Assembly (NCBI GenBank): GCA_017617125.1
Contig: JAFZWY010000029.1
Location: 62,001-126,000 of the forward strand
Length of the DNA stretch: 64,000 bases
Direction: 5' to 3'
DNA from: Bacteroidales bacterium
Lineage (GTDB): Bacteria; Bacteroidota; Bacteroidia; Bacteroidales; ML635J-15
Each line of letters opens with the position of its first letter. Within the stretch, counting starts at the first letter, position 1. The translations under genes were made by a program, and so were the position numbers. Shown piece after piece: positions 36,509 through 47,500 of the stretch. The notes below the pieces were generated by a model. The model saw only the letters and a program-made list of their open reading frames with translations, was not told the origin of the DNA and ran no database searches.

Positions 36509-39500
36509 ATGAAGAAGATTTTAGCATATTTCCTCTTTGTTTTTCTGCTTTGCACAAAAGTTATGGCCTACGATTTTACGGCTGATTGTGTTACAGGGCA
36601 AACGCTATCGTATACTATTACTTCCGATACCATCCCATACACGGTGGCGCTGGTAAGGGGCGACGAATATGTGTCGGGCGACCTTGAAATTCCCGCATCG
36701 GTTGAGTATAACGATATAGTATATTCGGTTACGGCTATCGCCGATTCGGCTTTTTATCAAAATTATGCATTGACTTCCGTAATCGTCCCCAATACGGTAA
36801 CGTCAATTGGCGATGCCGCTTTTTATTTTTGTGGTTTGAGGTCTGCTTCTGTGCCGACTTCTGTAACATCTTTTGGTAGTCATATATTTTATGGCAATAA
36901 CAATCTTTCGGCAGTGTATAACGAAGATACTTTTATTCATGGCGGTCCTAATAGTGAATATGTCATACCGGACGGAATAAAAACTATTTGCCAATTTGCA
37001 TTCTCTAGTAACCAATATCTTACTACAGTTACTATACCCTCGTCGGTAACATATATTGGACAGCATGCATTTTCATATTGTAGTGCATTGACTACTATAA
37101 ACTATAATGTGCCGAACTGTATTCACGGCGGTAGCGAGGGCTATAATGCGTTTTTTTCATGTAATAACGTTACAACCATAAATATCGGCGAAAATGTAGA
37201 AGTTATTCCACAATATATGTTTGCAAAATGCAGCGGACTTACTTCTATAACTCTTCCTAATTCTTTGCGTGAAATAGGTGAGCGTGCATTTTCAGAAACA
37301 GGATTGACATCGATAACGATTCCGGAAAATATAACATCCATGGGTTCTGGCGTTTTTTATAGATGCACAGGACTAACAACGGTAAACTTCAATGCAACTA
37401 ATTGCTCTATTTCTGGTATTAATCTCTATGTTATGTTCCTCGATTGTCCAGTAACAACTGTGAATATTGGTGAAAATGTAACAAGTATTCCTGACCAGAT
37501 GTTTTATGTTCTTGAAAGTTTGCAGTCGGTAACAATTCCGGAAAACGTAACATCAATCGGGAAATGGGCATTTGCTAATTGCACTAATCTGACGACTGTC
37601 AACTTTAATGCAACAAACTGCACGTATATGGGTACTGAGTCCCAACCTGCTTTTGCATTCAATTGGACTAGTACGCTTACGACCCTGAATATCGGTGAAA
37701 ATGTAACCCGTATTCCCAATTATGCTTTTGCATATTGTACCAACCTGTCGGAAATAACGATTCCTGCTTCTGTCACAAATATTGGCGATGGTGCATTTAC
37801 TAATTGCAGTAGCCTGACTACTGTCAACTATAATGCGCAAAACTGTACCTGCGATGGCACTCCGGTAGCTGCGTTTCGTTCTTGTTCCAACATTACAACT
37901 ATAAATATCGGCGAAAATGTAGAAGTTATTCCGCAATACATATTTCATAGTTGCTCTGGAGTTACTTCGATAACATTTCCAAATTCCTTGCGCGAAATAG
38001 GTGAACGTGCATTTTATGGTTGTGGTCTGGAATCTGTTACTATCGTTCCATCGCTTACTAATATAGGCAGTGAGGCATTTAAGAATTGCAGTAGTCTGAC
38101 TGCAGTCAACTACAATGCAATAAATTGTACGGTGGCGGGTCTTTCTTCGAGAAATTCCATGTTCGGTTCCGCTTTGACATCTCTGACTTTCGCCGAAAAT
38201 GTAAAAACCATTCCTGGATATGCGTTTTATAACTGTAGTGGCCTTACTGGAACCTTGACATTGCCCGATTCGCTTGAAAGTATAGGGTATGGAGCATTCT
38301 CCGGATGTGCCGGTTATACAGGGACATTGACAATACCGGAATCGGTTACAAGCTTTGAGAATAGTGTGTTTTCCAATTGTACAGGTTTGACTTCTCTTGT
38401 TTTCAATGCGACCAACTGTACGGCAATGGGCTTTTGCTTTTCTGGTTGTACATCGTTGACAAGCTTGACTATAGGCGAAAATGTAACAAATATTCCAGAT
38501 TATGCGTTTCGCGAATTGGGCCTGACAGGAACATTAACAATTCCAGAATATGTAACAAGTATTGGCGAATGGGCATTTTACGGATGTAGCGGATTGTCGG
38601 AGATTGTGATTGGCAACTCGGTTGCGAGCATTGGTAATAGTGCTTTTAGGGTGTGCACCGGCTTGACATCGCTTACAATACCGAATTCGGTTACAAGCAT
38701 TGGCTATTGGGCGTTTGCCGATTGCAGCAATCTGACTACAGTCAACTTCAATGCGACGAACTGCACCAGCATGGGGGAATCCAGTTATCCTGCGTTTGGT
38801 GGTTGCCCGTCATTTTCGACCTTGCATATCGCCGAAAATGTAACCGAAATTCCAGGATTGGCTTTTTTTGATTGCGAAAACATCACCGACATATATGTGT
38901 ATTCGAGTACGCCGCCAACAATTGAAAACAGTATAGCATTCACATCTGCCGCATATTCCAATGCAACAGTTTGGACTCCGTGTCCTGCCGCGGCAACCTA
39001 TAGAAGCGACAGCCAATGGGGTGAATTCGTAAATATCAGTAACGAGCAAACATCCATTTTTAATATAGCCGTACAAACTGCCGATGCTAGCATGGGCGAT
39101 GTTGCAGGCGATGGAAGTTTTACCTGCGATACAGAAGTGACCCTTACGGCTACGCCCAACGACGGCTATCGTTTTGTAGCGTGGAACGACGGCAACGAGG
39201 ACAACCCGAGGACAATCACTGTCGGTGGCGACAGCACCTTTGTCGCAAGCTTCAGGGCAGTACACACGATAACAGCAACTGCCGGTGCGAACGGAACAAT
39301 ATCCCCGAGCGGCGAAGTAACAATTGACGAGGGCTCCGACCAGTCGTTCACAATTACACCAAATACAAACTATCGTCTTGTAAACGTAATAGTTGATGGT
39401 TCGTACGATGTCACAGGACTGCTTGTCGATGGCATTTACACATTCGTGAATGTAGTGACCGACCATACCATAACGGCTACATTTGAGGCTATTCCATCAT

Positions 39501-40765
39501 ATACAATTTCGGTGACAGGTGGCAGTCATGGAACAATATCGCCAAGCACCGATGTAACTATTCTAGAAGGCGGAAACCAGACGTTCACATTCACTCCGGA
39601 CGCTTGCTTTGAAATAGGAGAAGTAATGGTTGATGGAGCTTCGGTAAGACTTGATGAAAACAACTCATATACGTTTACAAACGTAACAGCCGACCATACG
39701 GTTGAAGCAACCTTTGTTATTCTCACATACACAATTGCCGTAACGTCGAGCGAGCACGGCTCTGTCACCCACAACGACGAAGAAGGTGATGTTGTAGTGA
39801 ACTGCGGCGACAGCCAGAGTTTCACAATCGTGGCAGACGACAACTGCCGTCTAGTAAGCGTAATTGTTGACGGGCAGGATGTTACTAGCCAACTTGTAGA
39901 CGGAGTTTACACATTTACCAATGTGACTGCAGACCACACAATTTCAGCGACATTCGAGGAAATTCCGATTTATACTGTTACCGTGTCGGCAAGCAACGAC
40001 GAGTATGGCTCGGTTGCTGGCGGCGGCGAATACATGGAGGGAACAGAAGCTACCATAAGTGCCACTCCAAGCGAAAACTGCCACTTCGTTTCGTGGAACG
40101 ACGGTAATACAGAGAATCCTCGTACATTTACGGTCATGGACGACAATACTTTTGTTGCCACTTTCGAGAGAAACCTTTGCACTATAACAGTGCTTGCATC
40201 CGATTCTGACTTCGGAACTGTAACTGGTGGCGGACAGTATGCCATAGGCGATACCGTAGTGCTTACAGCAACGCCTGGCATCGGCTACTGCTTCATATCG
40301 TGGGACGACGACAGCCTCGCCAATCCGCGTAGCTTTGTTGCGGCTGGCGACAGCACTTTTGTCGCCGAATTCAGTGCGACAGCACACCGTGCAGTCGACA
40401 CCACTGTGACAAGTTACCTTACTCTCGACGAGCATACGTTTTATGCCAGCGGAATCTATTCGTATGTAATTCCTTCGGATATTGGCTGCGATACTATTGT
40501 CGACCTTACGCTACAGGTTCTCGATGAGCCAGAGGTCTTCGAAATCAGTCCTAATCCAGCGAAGAGCCTAATCTGCATATCGTTGGAGAATTACATTTCG
40601 TCGGTAGAGATTTATTCTACGACGGGAAAACTCGTATTGCGGAAGGAAATCCATGCAAATAGGGCGGAGGTGAACGTCGAGTGGTTAGTTCCGGGAGTTT
40701 ATTTTATAAGAATGTATGGTGAAGATGGAGGCCAGCCGTCGGTTCAAAGGTTTGTAAAGGAATAG
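36509..40765 (+). CDS. BspA-like LRR surface protein 4, type A T9SS sorting domain
   Basis: The 1418-residue protein is the longest of the six. It begins one base after the stop of copy 3 with no promoter or terminator between, so the two are co-transcribed. The signal peptide is MKKILAYFLFVFLLCTKVMA. LRRs run to about residue 830 and contain an internal duplication: the block around NIGENVEVIPQYMF recurs about 240 residues later, with 32 identical bases at 37178-37209 and 37901-37932. The LRR block at about 550-760 is close to copy 1. Six InlB-type repeats (about 850-1289), the spacer domain and a type A sorting domain (about 1347-1418) follow. Confidence 0.9.
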   Translation: MKKILAYFLFVFLLCTKVMAYDFTADCVTGQTLSYTITSDTIPYTVALVRGDEYVSGDLEIPASVEYNDIVYSVTAIADSAFYQNYALTSVIVPNTVTSIGDAAFYFCGLRSASVPTSVTSFGSHIFYGNNNLSAVYNEDTFIHGGPNSEYVIPDGIKTICQFAFSSNQYLTTVTIPSSVTYIGQHAFSYCSALTTINYNVPNCIHGGSEGYNAFFSCNNVTTINIGENVEVIPQYMFAKCSGLTSITLPNSLREIGERAFSETGLTSITIPENITSMGSGVFYRCTGLTTVNFNATNCSISGINLYVMFLDCPVTTVNIGENVTSIPDQMFYVLESLQSVTIPENVTSIGKWAFANCTNLTTVNFNATNCTYMGTESQPAFAFNWTSTLTTLNIGENVTRIPNYAFAYCTNLSEITIPASVTNIGDGAFTNCSSLTTVNYNAQNCTCDGTPVAAFRSCSNITTINIGENVEVIPQYIFHSCSGVTSITFPNSLREIGERAFYGCGLESVTIVPSLTNIGSEAFKNCSSLTAVNYNAINCTVAGLSSRNSMFGSALTSLTFAENVKTIPGYAFYNCSGLTGTLTLPDSLESIGYGAFSGCAGYTGTLTIPESVTSFENSVFSNCTGLTSLVFNATNCTAMGFCFSGCTSLTSLTIGENVTNIPDYAFRELGLTGTLTIPEYVTSIGEWAFYGCSGLSEIVIGNSVASIGNSAFRVCTGLTSLTIPNSVTSIGYWAFADCSNLTTVNFNATNCTSMGESSYPAFGGCPSFSTLHIAENVTEIPGLAFFDCENITDIYVYSSTPPTIENSIAFTSAAYSNATVWTPCPAAATYRSDSQWGEFVNISNEQTSIFNIAVQTADASMGDVAGDGSFTCDTEVTLTATPNDGYRFVAWNDGNEDNPRTITVGGDSTFVASFRAVHTITATAGANGTISPSGEVTIDEGSDQSFTITPNTNYRLVNVIVDGSYDVTGLLVDGIYTFVNVVTDHTITATFEAIPSYTISVTGGSHGTISPSTDVTILEGGNQTFTFTPDACFEIGEVMVDGASVRLDENNSYTFTNVTADHTVEATFVILTYTIAVTSSEHGSVTHNDEEGDVVVNCGDSQSFTIVADDNCRLVSVIVDGQDVTSQLVDGVYTFTNVTADHTISATFEEIPIYTVTVSASNDEYGSVAGGGEYMEGTEATISATPSENCHFVSWNDGNTENPRTFTVMDDNTFVATFERNLCTITVLASDSDFGTVTGGGQYAIGDTVVLTATPGIGYCFISWDDDSLANPRSFVAAGDSTFVAEFSATAHRAVDTTVTSYLTLDEHTFYASGIYSYVIPSDIGCDTIVDLTLQVLDEPEVFEISPNPAKSLICISLENYISSVEIYSTTGKLVLRKEIHANRAEVNVEWLVPGVYFIRMYGEDGGQPSVQRFVKE
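37178..37209 (+). repeat. 32-base block repeated at 37901-37932 inside LRR gene 4
   Basis: Both copies code for the NIGENVEVIP strand, and similarity extends on both sides. It marks a tandem duplication of several LRR units inside one gene. Confidence 0.8.
40148..40206 (+). repeat. 59-base block identical to 43872-43930
   Basis: The junction between the last two InlB-type repeats of copy 4 (FVATFERNLCTITVLASDS) is identical in copy 5, and near-identity continues about 170 bases further. Confidence 0.85.
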
Positions 40766-40804
40766 AATTGTCGTTTCTGATAAGTTCTTGTGTCTGAATG
40801 TTTT

Positions 40805-40836
40805 TTTGTCTATTAATTTTTTTTGCATTACTTTTG
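40805..40836 (+). promoter_or_regulatory. Promoter of LRR protein gene 5
   Basis: TTTG (40805-40808), 20 bases, TACTTTTG (40829-40836), 32 bases before the ATG. No hairpin terminator was seen after gene 4. Confidence 0.78.
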
Positions 40837-40868
40837 TGCCATAATTTTATAGGCGAAATCTTCTTAAT

Positions 40869-43800
40869 ATGAGGAAATTATATGCAATAATCTTCTTGTT
40901 ACTTGCAATCCTGTTTGCAATAAGAGCAAATGCCTACGACTTTTCGGCAGCCTGCAGCACAGGACAGACATTGTACTACAACATCACATCGAACGAAGGA
41001 AGCTATACGGTGGAAGTTACAGCTGAAAATGAAACAAGTCCATATTATACCATTTATCCATCAGGAGACCTTGAGATTCCAGCATCCGTTGAGTTTAATG
41101 GTATCACATATTTGGTTACGAGTGTTGGTAATAATTCGTTTCGGTCTTGTTACGAACTGACATCTGTAACTATCCCTAATTCTGTCACAAGCATTGGCAC
41201 TTATGCATTTTATTATTGCGAAGCCTTGACATCGGTGACCATACCCGAAAATGTAACTAGCATTGGCGATCGTGCATTTTACGGCGAGAATCTTACAACT
41301 GTCAATTTCAATGCGACAAATTGTACTTATATGGGTAGTGAAAGCGATAATGTTTTCAAAAATTGCTCTGCGCTTACGACCTTGAATATTGGCGGAAATG
41401 TAGTCAATATTCCAGATTATGCATTTGCCCAATGCTATTGGTTGACAACCGTTACTATACCGAGTACGGTTGCGGTTATTGGTACCGATGCGTTTAAAGG
41501 CGTAAAAAATATCGTATATGAAGGCAGTGCAACAGGGAGCCCGTGGGGAGCTCTGACGGCTAATGGCTATGTTGAGGGATCACTTGTATATTTCGACGAT
41601 ACAAAGACAAAGATAACGGGTTGCATTGCTTCGGCCACATCTGTAGAAATACCAGGTACGGTAACTGAGATTGGCGAATGTGCTTTCTATGAGTGCAATA
41701 GTTTGACAACCATTACCATTCCCAATGGCATTACTAGTATTGGTGATCATGCATTTTTCTGCCAAAATCTTACAACCTTCAATTTCAACGCAACAAACTG
41801 TACCTATATGGGTAGTGACATAAATAATCGTGCGATCTTTCTATGCTCGTCGTTATCAACCCTGAATATAGGCGATAATGTCACAAATATTCCTAATTAT
41901 GCTTTTGCTTATTGCGAAAACCTGACATCATTTACAATGGGGAATTCTGTTGCCAATGTTGGCGAATATGCATTCTATTCCTGTTCTATATCAGAAATAA
42001 CAGTACCTGAGTCTGTTACAAATATTGGCTATTATGCTTTCTATAGTGATAACATAACTACAGTGAATTACAATGCCATTAATAGTTCTACAACAAATTC
42101 TAATAGTAGCACAAGGATATTTTCCCAATCTCTTACAAACTTGAATATTGGCGGAAATGTAAAAAGTATTCCCAATTATACATTTTACTATTGTAGAGGA
42201 CTTACCGAAGTAACAATTCCTGATTCGGTCGAGTATATTGGACTATCTGCATTCAAAAATTGCAGCAACCTGACTACTGTGTATTTTAACGCAGAAAACT
42301 GTACGACGATGGGATATTCGTTCGATTATGCATTTATGGGGTGCGATTTGTTGACAACAGTGATTTTTGGCGATAATGTAAAGAGCATTCCAGCAATGGC
42401 ATTTGACGAACAAGCCAGCCTTACAACGGTTATATTCGGCAGTTCGCTTAGAACAATCGGAGACTTTGCTTTTAATGAATGTACTGGAATTACAGAAATA
42501 ACACTGCCAAATTCGGTTACGAGTGTTGGATATAGGGCATTCTGGGGGTGTTCAGGAGTAATAACGTTGACAATCGGAAATTCGCTAACAGAATTTGATG
42601 TGGGGTCGTTTTACTATGTTAACCAGGGGGCGACAGAAATACGTGTAAACGATAGTAATCCTACTTACGATTCTCGCGGCAACTGCAATGCAATAATTGA
42701 AACAGCAACAAATACGCTGATTATGGGATGCCAGAATACTGTAATTCCAGATGATGTTACAAAGATTGGCGAGGATGCATTTGGCTATTGTCTTGGACTC
42801 ACCGAAATAACAATTCCTAATTCCGTTACTGAGATTGGAAATTATGCATTTGCTCATTGTTATAATATTACAGAAATAACAATCCCCAATTCTGTTACAT
42901 ATATTAGTACTCTAGCGTTTTATTATTGTACAGGATTGACTACGGTAAATTTCAATGCAATAAATTGCACATATATGGGCGAAAGTGGGTCTGAGGTATT
43001 TGGACATTGCTCTTCTTTGTCGGCATTGAATATCGGCGAAGGTGTGACTAATATTCCCGAATATGGATTTGCAGCAACTAGCATTTCCAATATAAATACA
43101 AGTGCTTATGTGCCTCCGACTATAAGTTCCAGTACTTTCAGTTCCGAAACATTCTCGACTGCCGACATATATGCGCCTTGTGGGGCAGTTCCTGGTTACC
43201 GAAGTGCCAGCCAATGGAATAACTTTACAAGTATTCAGGGCGAACCAACTGCCAATTTCTCTATTACGGTGCAGACGGAGAACGAAACTATGGGAAGCGT
43301 AACTGGCGGTGGAACTTTTTCGTGCGAAGAAGAACTTACAATCACGGCTACGGCAGCCGACGGTTATCGCTTTTTGGAGTGGAGCGACGGCAACACCGAA
43401 ACACCGCGAACAATTGTCGTTTGGGGCGACAGCACCTTGGTAGCTAGTTTCAGGGCTATACATACCATAACGGCGTCGGCAGGCGAACATGGTTCAATAT
43501 CTCCAAGTGGAGATGTAACTGTCGATGAGGCTGCCGACCAGTCATTTACAATAACACCAGACACATACTATCGTATTGCCAGTGTAATAGTTGACGGGCA
43601 GACAGATGTTACCGCACAGCTTGTCGATGGCGTTTATACATTTGTCAATGTAATGGAAGACCATACGATTTCGGCAACCTTCGAGAATATTCCATACACA
43701 ATCGAAGTAGCTGTCAACAACGACGAGTTAGGCTCGGTTTCGGGCGGTGGCACATACAATGCTGGAACCGAAATAAGCATCACTGCAACGCCAAACGAAA

Positions 43801-44489
43801 ACTGCCACTTTGTGTCGTGGAACGACGGCAATGCCGACAATCCGCGCACGTTTATTGTCACTGGCGACAGCACTTTTGTTGCCACTTTCGAGAGAAACCT
43901 TTGCACTATAACAGTGCTTGCATCCGATTCCGACTTTGGAACGGTAACTGGCGGAGGACAGTATGCCATTGGCGATACCGTAGTGCTTACAGCAACGCCT
44001 GGCATCGGTTTCTGCTTCATATCGTGGGACGACGATAGCCTCGCCAATCCGCGTAGCTTTGTCGCAGCCGGCGATAGCACATTTGTAGCCGAATTCAGCG
44101 CAACCGTGCATCGTGCAGTCGACACCACGGTGACAAGCTACCTCACAATAGATGAGCATACATTCTATGCTAGCGGAATCTATTCGTATGTAATACCATC
44201 GGATATGGCTTGCGACACAATTGTCGACCTGACGCTTCGCGTACTCGACGAGCCACAGACCTACGATATAAGTCCTAATCCTGCGAAAAGCATAATCAAT
44301 ATTTCGTCGGAAGATTATATTTCTGTTATAGAGATTTATTCAACGGCAGGACGGCTTGTAATGCAGAAGGAAATCAATGCAAATCAGGCAGAGATAAATG
44401 TCGATGGACTTGTTTCTGGTGTGTATTTCGTAAGGCTGTACGGCGAAGATGGACGTGCACCGTCGGTTCAAAGGTTTGTGAAAGAATAA
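40869..44489 (+). CDS. BspA-like LRR surface protein 5, type A T9SS sorting domain
   Basis: The 1206-residue protein has a 22-residue signal peptide (MRKLYAIIFLLLAILFAIRA) like copy 1, but a head (YDFSAACSTGQTLYYNITS) like copy 2. LRRs span about 60-780 with the break VYEGSATGSPWG and, near 595-625, the module YDSRGNCNAIIETATNTL. It has only four InlB-type repeats (about 796-1078), the fewest of the six. The first of these is the most divergent (GSVTGGGTFSCEEEL). The last repeat is nearly identical to copy 4, and the spacer and sorting domains (about 1134-1206) are nearly identical to copies 1 and 2. It is therefore a clear mosaic. Confidence 0.9.
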   Translation: MRKLYAIIFLLLAILFAIRANAYDFSAACSTGQTLYYNITSNEGSYTVEVTAENETSPYYTIYPSGDLEIPASVEFNGITYLVTSVGNNSFRSCYELTSVTIPNSVTSIGTYAFYYCEALTSVTIPENVTSIGDRAFYGENLTTVNFNATNCTYMGSESDNVFKNCSALTTLNIGGNVVNIPDYAFAQCYWLTTVTIPSTVAVIGTDAFKGVKNIVYEGSATGSPWGALTANGYVEGSLVYFDDTKTKITGCIASATSVEIPGTVTEIGECAFYECNSLTTITIPNGITSIGDHAFFCQNLTTFNFNATNCTYMGSDINNRAIFLCSSLSTLNIGDNVTNIPNYAFAYCENLTSFTMGNSVANVGEYAFYSCSISEITVPESVTNIGYYAFYSDNITTVNYNAINSSTTNSNSSTRIFSQSLTNLNIGGNVKSIPNYTFYYCRGLTEVTIPDSVEYIGLSAFKNCSNLTTVYFNAENCTTMGYSFDYAFMGCDLLTTVIFGDNVKSIPAMAFDEQASLTTVIFGSSLRTIGDFAFNECTGITEITLPNSVTSVGYRAFWGCSGVITLTIGNSLTEFDVGSFYYVNQGATEIRVNDSNPTYDSRGNCNAIIETATNTLIMGCQNTVIPDDVTKIGEDAFGYCLGLTEITIPNSVTEIGNYAFAHCYNITEITIPNSVTYISTLAFYYCTGLTTVNFNAINCTYMGESGSEVFGHCSSLSALNIGEGVTNIPEYGFAATSISNINTSAYVPPTISSSTFSSETFSTADIYAPCGAVPGYRSASQWNNFTSIQGEPTANFSITVQTENETMGSVTGGGTFSCEEELTITATAADGYRFLEWSDGNTETPRTIVVWGDSTLVASFRAIHTITASAGEHGSISPSGDVTVDEAADQSFTITPDTYYRIASVIVDGQTDVTAQLVDGVYTFVNVMEDHTISATFENIPYTIEVAVNNDELGSVSGGGTYNAGTEISITATPNENCHFVSWNDGNADNPRTFIVTGDSTFVATFERNLCTITVLASDSDFGTVTGGGQYAIGDTVVLTATPGIGFCFISWDDDSLANPRSFVAAGDSTFVAEFSATVHRAVDTTVTSYLTIDEHTFYASGIYSYVIPSDMACDTIVDLTLRVLDEPQTYDISPNPAKSIINISSEDYISVIEIYSTAGRLVMQKEINANQAEINVDGLVSGVYFVRLYGEDGRAPSVQRFVKE

Positions 44490-44491
44490 AA

Positions 44492-44523
44492 TTTGCCTGT
44501 TTATACCAATTGTATTATTTTTG
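44492..44523 (+). promoter_or_regulatory. Promoter of LRR protein gene 6
   Basis: TTTG (44492-44495) begins 2 bases after the stop of gene 5, with a 20-base spacer and TATTTTTG (44516-44523). Confidence 0.78.
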
Positions 44524-44551
44524 CCACCCAATATAGATAGAGTTTAAAACG

Positions 44552-47500
44552 ATGAGGAAACTATATACGATACTCCTTCTGTTTGTCGCTTGCATGGTGA
44601 CAAATAAAGTATTTGCATACGATTTTACTGCGAGATGTAGCACTGGGCAAACATTATATTTCAACATTTTGTCTGATGCGGAGACTTTGTCGGTAGAGGT
44701 GACAACATCAGGGTCAACAAACTATCTTAATGGTGATGTTGAAATTCCATCAACTGTTACAAGTAATTCGGTGACATATACGGTTACAAGAATTGGTGAC
44801 CATGCATTTGATTTTTGCCAGAGTCCAACCACTATAGTAATACCCAATTCTGTAACGAGCATTGGTAACCAAGCGTTTTATTATTGCAGCGGGCTTACTA
44901 CAATGACTATCCCGGAAAGTGTTACATACATTGACGATTTGGCTTTTTCATATTGCATGAATATGACTACCGTTTATTTCAATGCAACCAACTGCACCTA
45001 TATGGGATCTGCAAGTGGTCAAGTGTTTAACTATTGTAGGTCGCTAACAACCTTGATTATTGGTGAAAATGTAACCAATATTCCTGAAAATGCGTTTGCT
45101 GGATGTACAAGGTTGGAAACTGTTAATGTTCCAAGTTCAGTTGCAAGCATTGGCAGTAACGCATTCGGATCTGTCAAAAATGTTGCATATAGCGGCACTG
45201 CTGAAGGTGGCGGATGGGGCGCACGGACATATAACGGTTATGTAGAGTCACCTCTGGTATATTCTGACGATACCAAGACTAGATTAACTGCCTGCTATGT
45301 TTCGGCAACATCGGTGGAAGTCCCCAACACGGTAACAGAAATTGGTAGCTATGCATTTCAGGATTGTGCAAGCTTGAGAAATCTTACATTGCCAACTTCT
45401 GTAACAACTTTGGGCTCTAGTGCATTTAGTGGTTGCACCTCTTTATTGGCAGTGTATAACGAAGATGCTTATTTTTATGCTGGTCCGAACAATTCAAATT
45501 ATACAGAATGTATTATACCCGAAGGAATAAAAAAAATTCATGCATTTGCATGTCAAAGCCATTATTATGTTACAACCGTTACTATCCCGTCGTCGGTAAC
45601 ATATATTGGCCAGCATGCATTTTCTTATTGCAGCTCATTGACTACTGTCAACTATAATGCGACAAACAGTACTCATGACAGTGGCGGTTCTGCTTCTGCG
45701 TTTTATTCATGTTCCAACCTTACAACCATAAATATCGGTGATAATGTAGAGGTTATTCCGTATAGTGTTTTTTGTGATTGTAGCGGAGTTACTTCGATAA
45801 CACTGCCTAGTTCTTTGCGTGAAATAGGCCAGTTCGCTTTTTATGGTTGCACAGGATTGACATCGATAACAATTCCCGAGAATCTAGCAAGTATTGACGC
45901 TGGTGTTTTTTATGGGTGCACAAGTCTGACAACGGTCAACTACAATGCGATAAATTGCTCTTATATTGGTTCTCTGTATGAAGTGTTCCGTGATTGTCCA
46001 GTAACAACTTTGAATATTGGCGAAAATGTAACCAGTATTCCTAATGAGATTTTTAAAGACCTTAGCGGTTTGCAATCGATAACAATTCCAGAAAATGTAA
46101 CGACAATTGGAACAAATGCATTTAATGGTTGCGAAGGGCTTGGAAACGTAACAATCGGTCGGTCTGTTGAATCTATTGGATCTTATGCATTCCGGTATTG
46201 TGATAACATTACCGAAATAAATATGTTGGCGGAAACTCCGCCAACAATTAATAGTAATACTTTTACAACAACAGTATATGGTGCCGCAACGGTAATAACA
46301 CCATGCCCTGCCGCCGCTGTTTATAGAAGCAACAGCCAGTGGGGGCAGTTTGCCAACATACAGAACGAACATACAAGCATTTTCAATATCGATGTTCAGA
46401 CCGAAGATGCAAACAAGGGCGATGTCGCTGGTGATGGAAGTTTTACCTGTGATACAGAAGTTATACTTACTGCAACAGCAAACGATGGTTACCGCTTCCT
46501 ATCGTGGGACGACGGCAACGAGGACAACCCAAGGACAATAATTGTAGAAGGTGATAGAACCTATGTCGCTAGTTTCAAGGCAGTGCATACAGTTACTGCA
46601 ACTGCTGGCGAAAACGGCTCAATAGATCCGAGCGGAGCCATAACAGTAGATGATGGTGCCAGCCTTCGTTTAACCTTCTTGCCAAATACTGGCTACCGTA
46701 TTGCCAGTGTGATAATTGATGGTACATACAATGTTACTGTGCAGGTCTACAACAATGTATATACATTGGACAATATAACAACCGACCGCACAATCGCAGT
46801 GGAATTCGAGGAAATTCCTATTCATACAATTGCAGTGACAGCCAACGAATACGGTACTGTCAGTCCCAGCGGCGATGTTTCGGTGCCAGAAGGCAGCAAC
46901 CAGTCGTTTACATTTACCCCAAACACAAACTGTCGCCTTGTAAGCGTAGTTGTCGACGGTTCGTCCAATGTCACAGGACAGCTTGTTAACGGCGTATATA
47001 CATTCGTGAACGTCGCCGCCGATCATACCATAGTGGCGACATTTGAGGAGATACCGTCTTATACAATTTCGGTGTCGGCAGGCAACCATGGAACAATATC
47101 GCCAAGCACCAATGTTACTGTCATGGAAGGCGGAAGCCAGACATTTACGTTTTCAGCAGACGCTTGCTACGAAATAGGGGATGTAAGAGTTGACGGAGCA
47201 ACAGTAAGGCTCGACGAAAACAACACATATACGTTCACAAACGTAACAGCCAACCATACAGTTGAAGCTACATTTGATATTCTCACATACACAATTTCCG
47301 TAACAGCAAGCGAACACGGCTCTGTCACCCACAACGACGAAGTCGGTGATGCTATAGTGAACTGCAGTGACAGCCAGAGTTTCACAATCGAGGCAGACGA
47401 CAGCAGCCAGCTGTCAAGCGTGATAGTTGACGGACAGGATGTTACAAGCCAGCTTGTGGACGGTGTCTACACATTTACCAATGTAAATGCCGACCATACA

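Noticed and set aside
38810..39466. Long open frames on the minus strand inside the LRR genes, as also at 42912-43490 and 47528-48199
   Set aside because: They lie fully inside strong plus-strand genes, repeat wherever the InlB-type repeats recur, and encode Cys- and Arg-rich sequences with no domain; they are shadows of the repeats.
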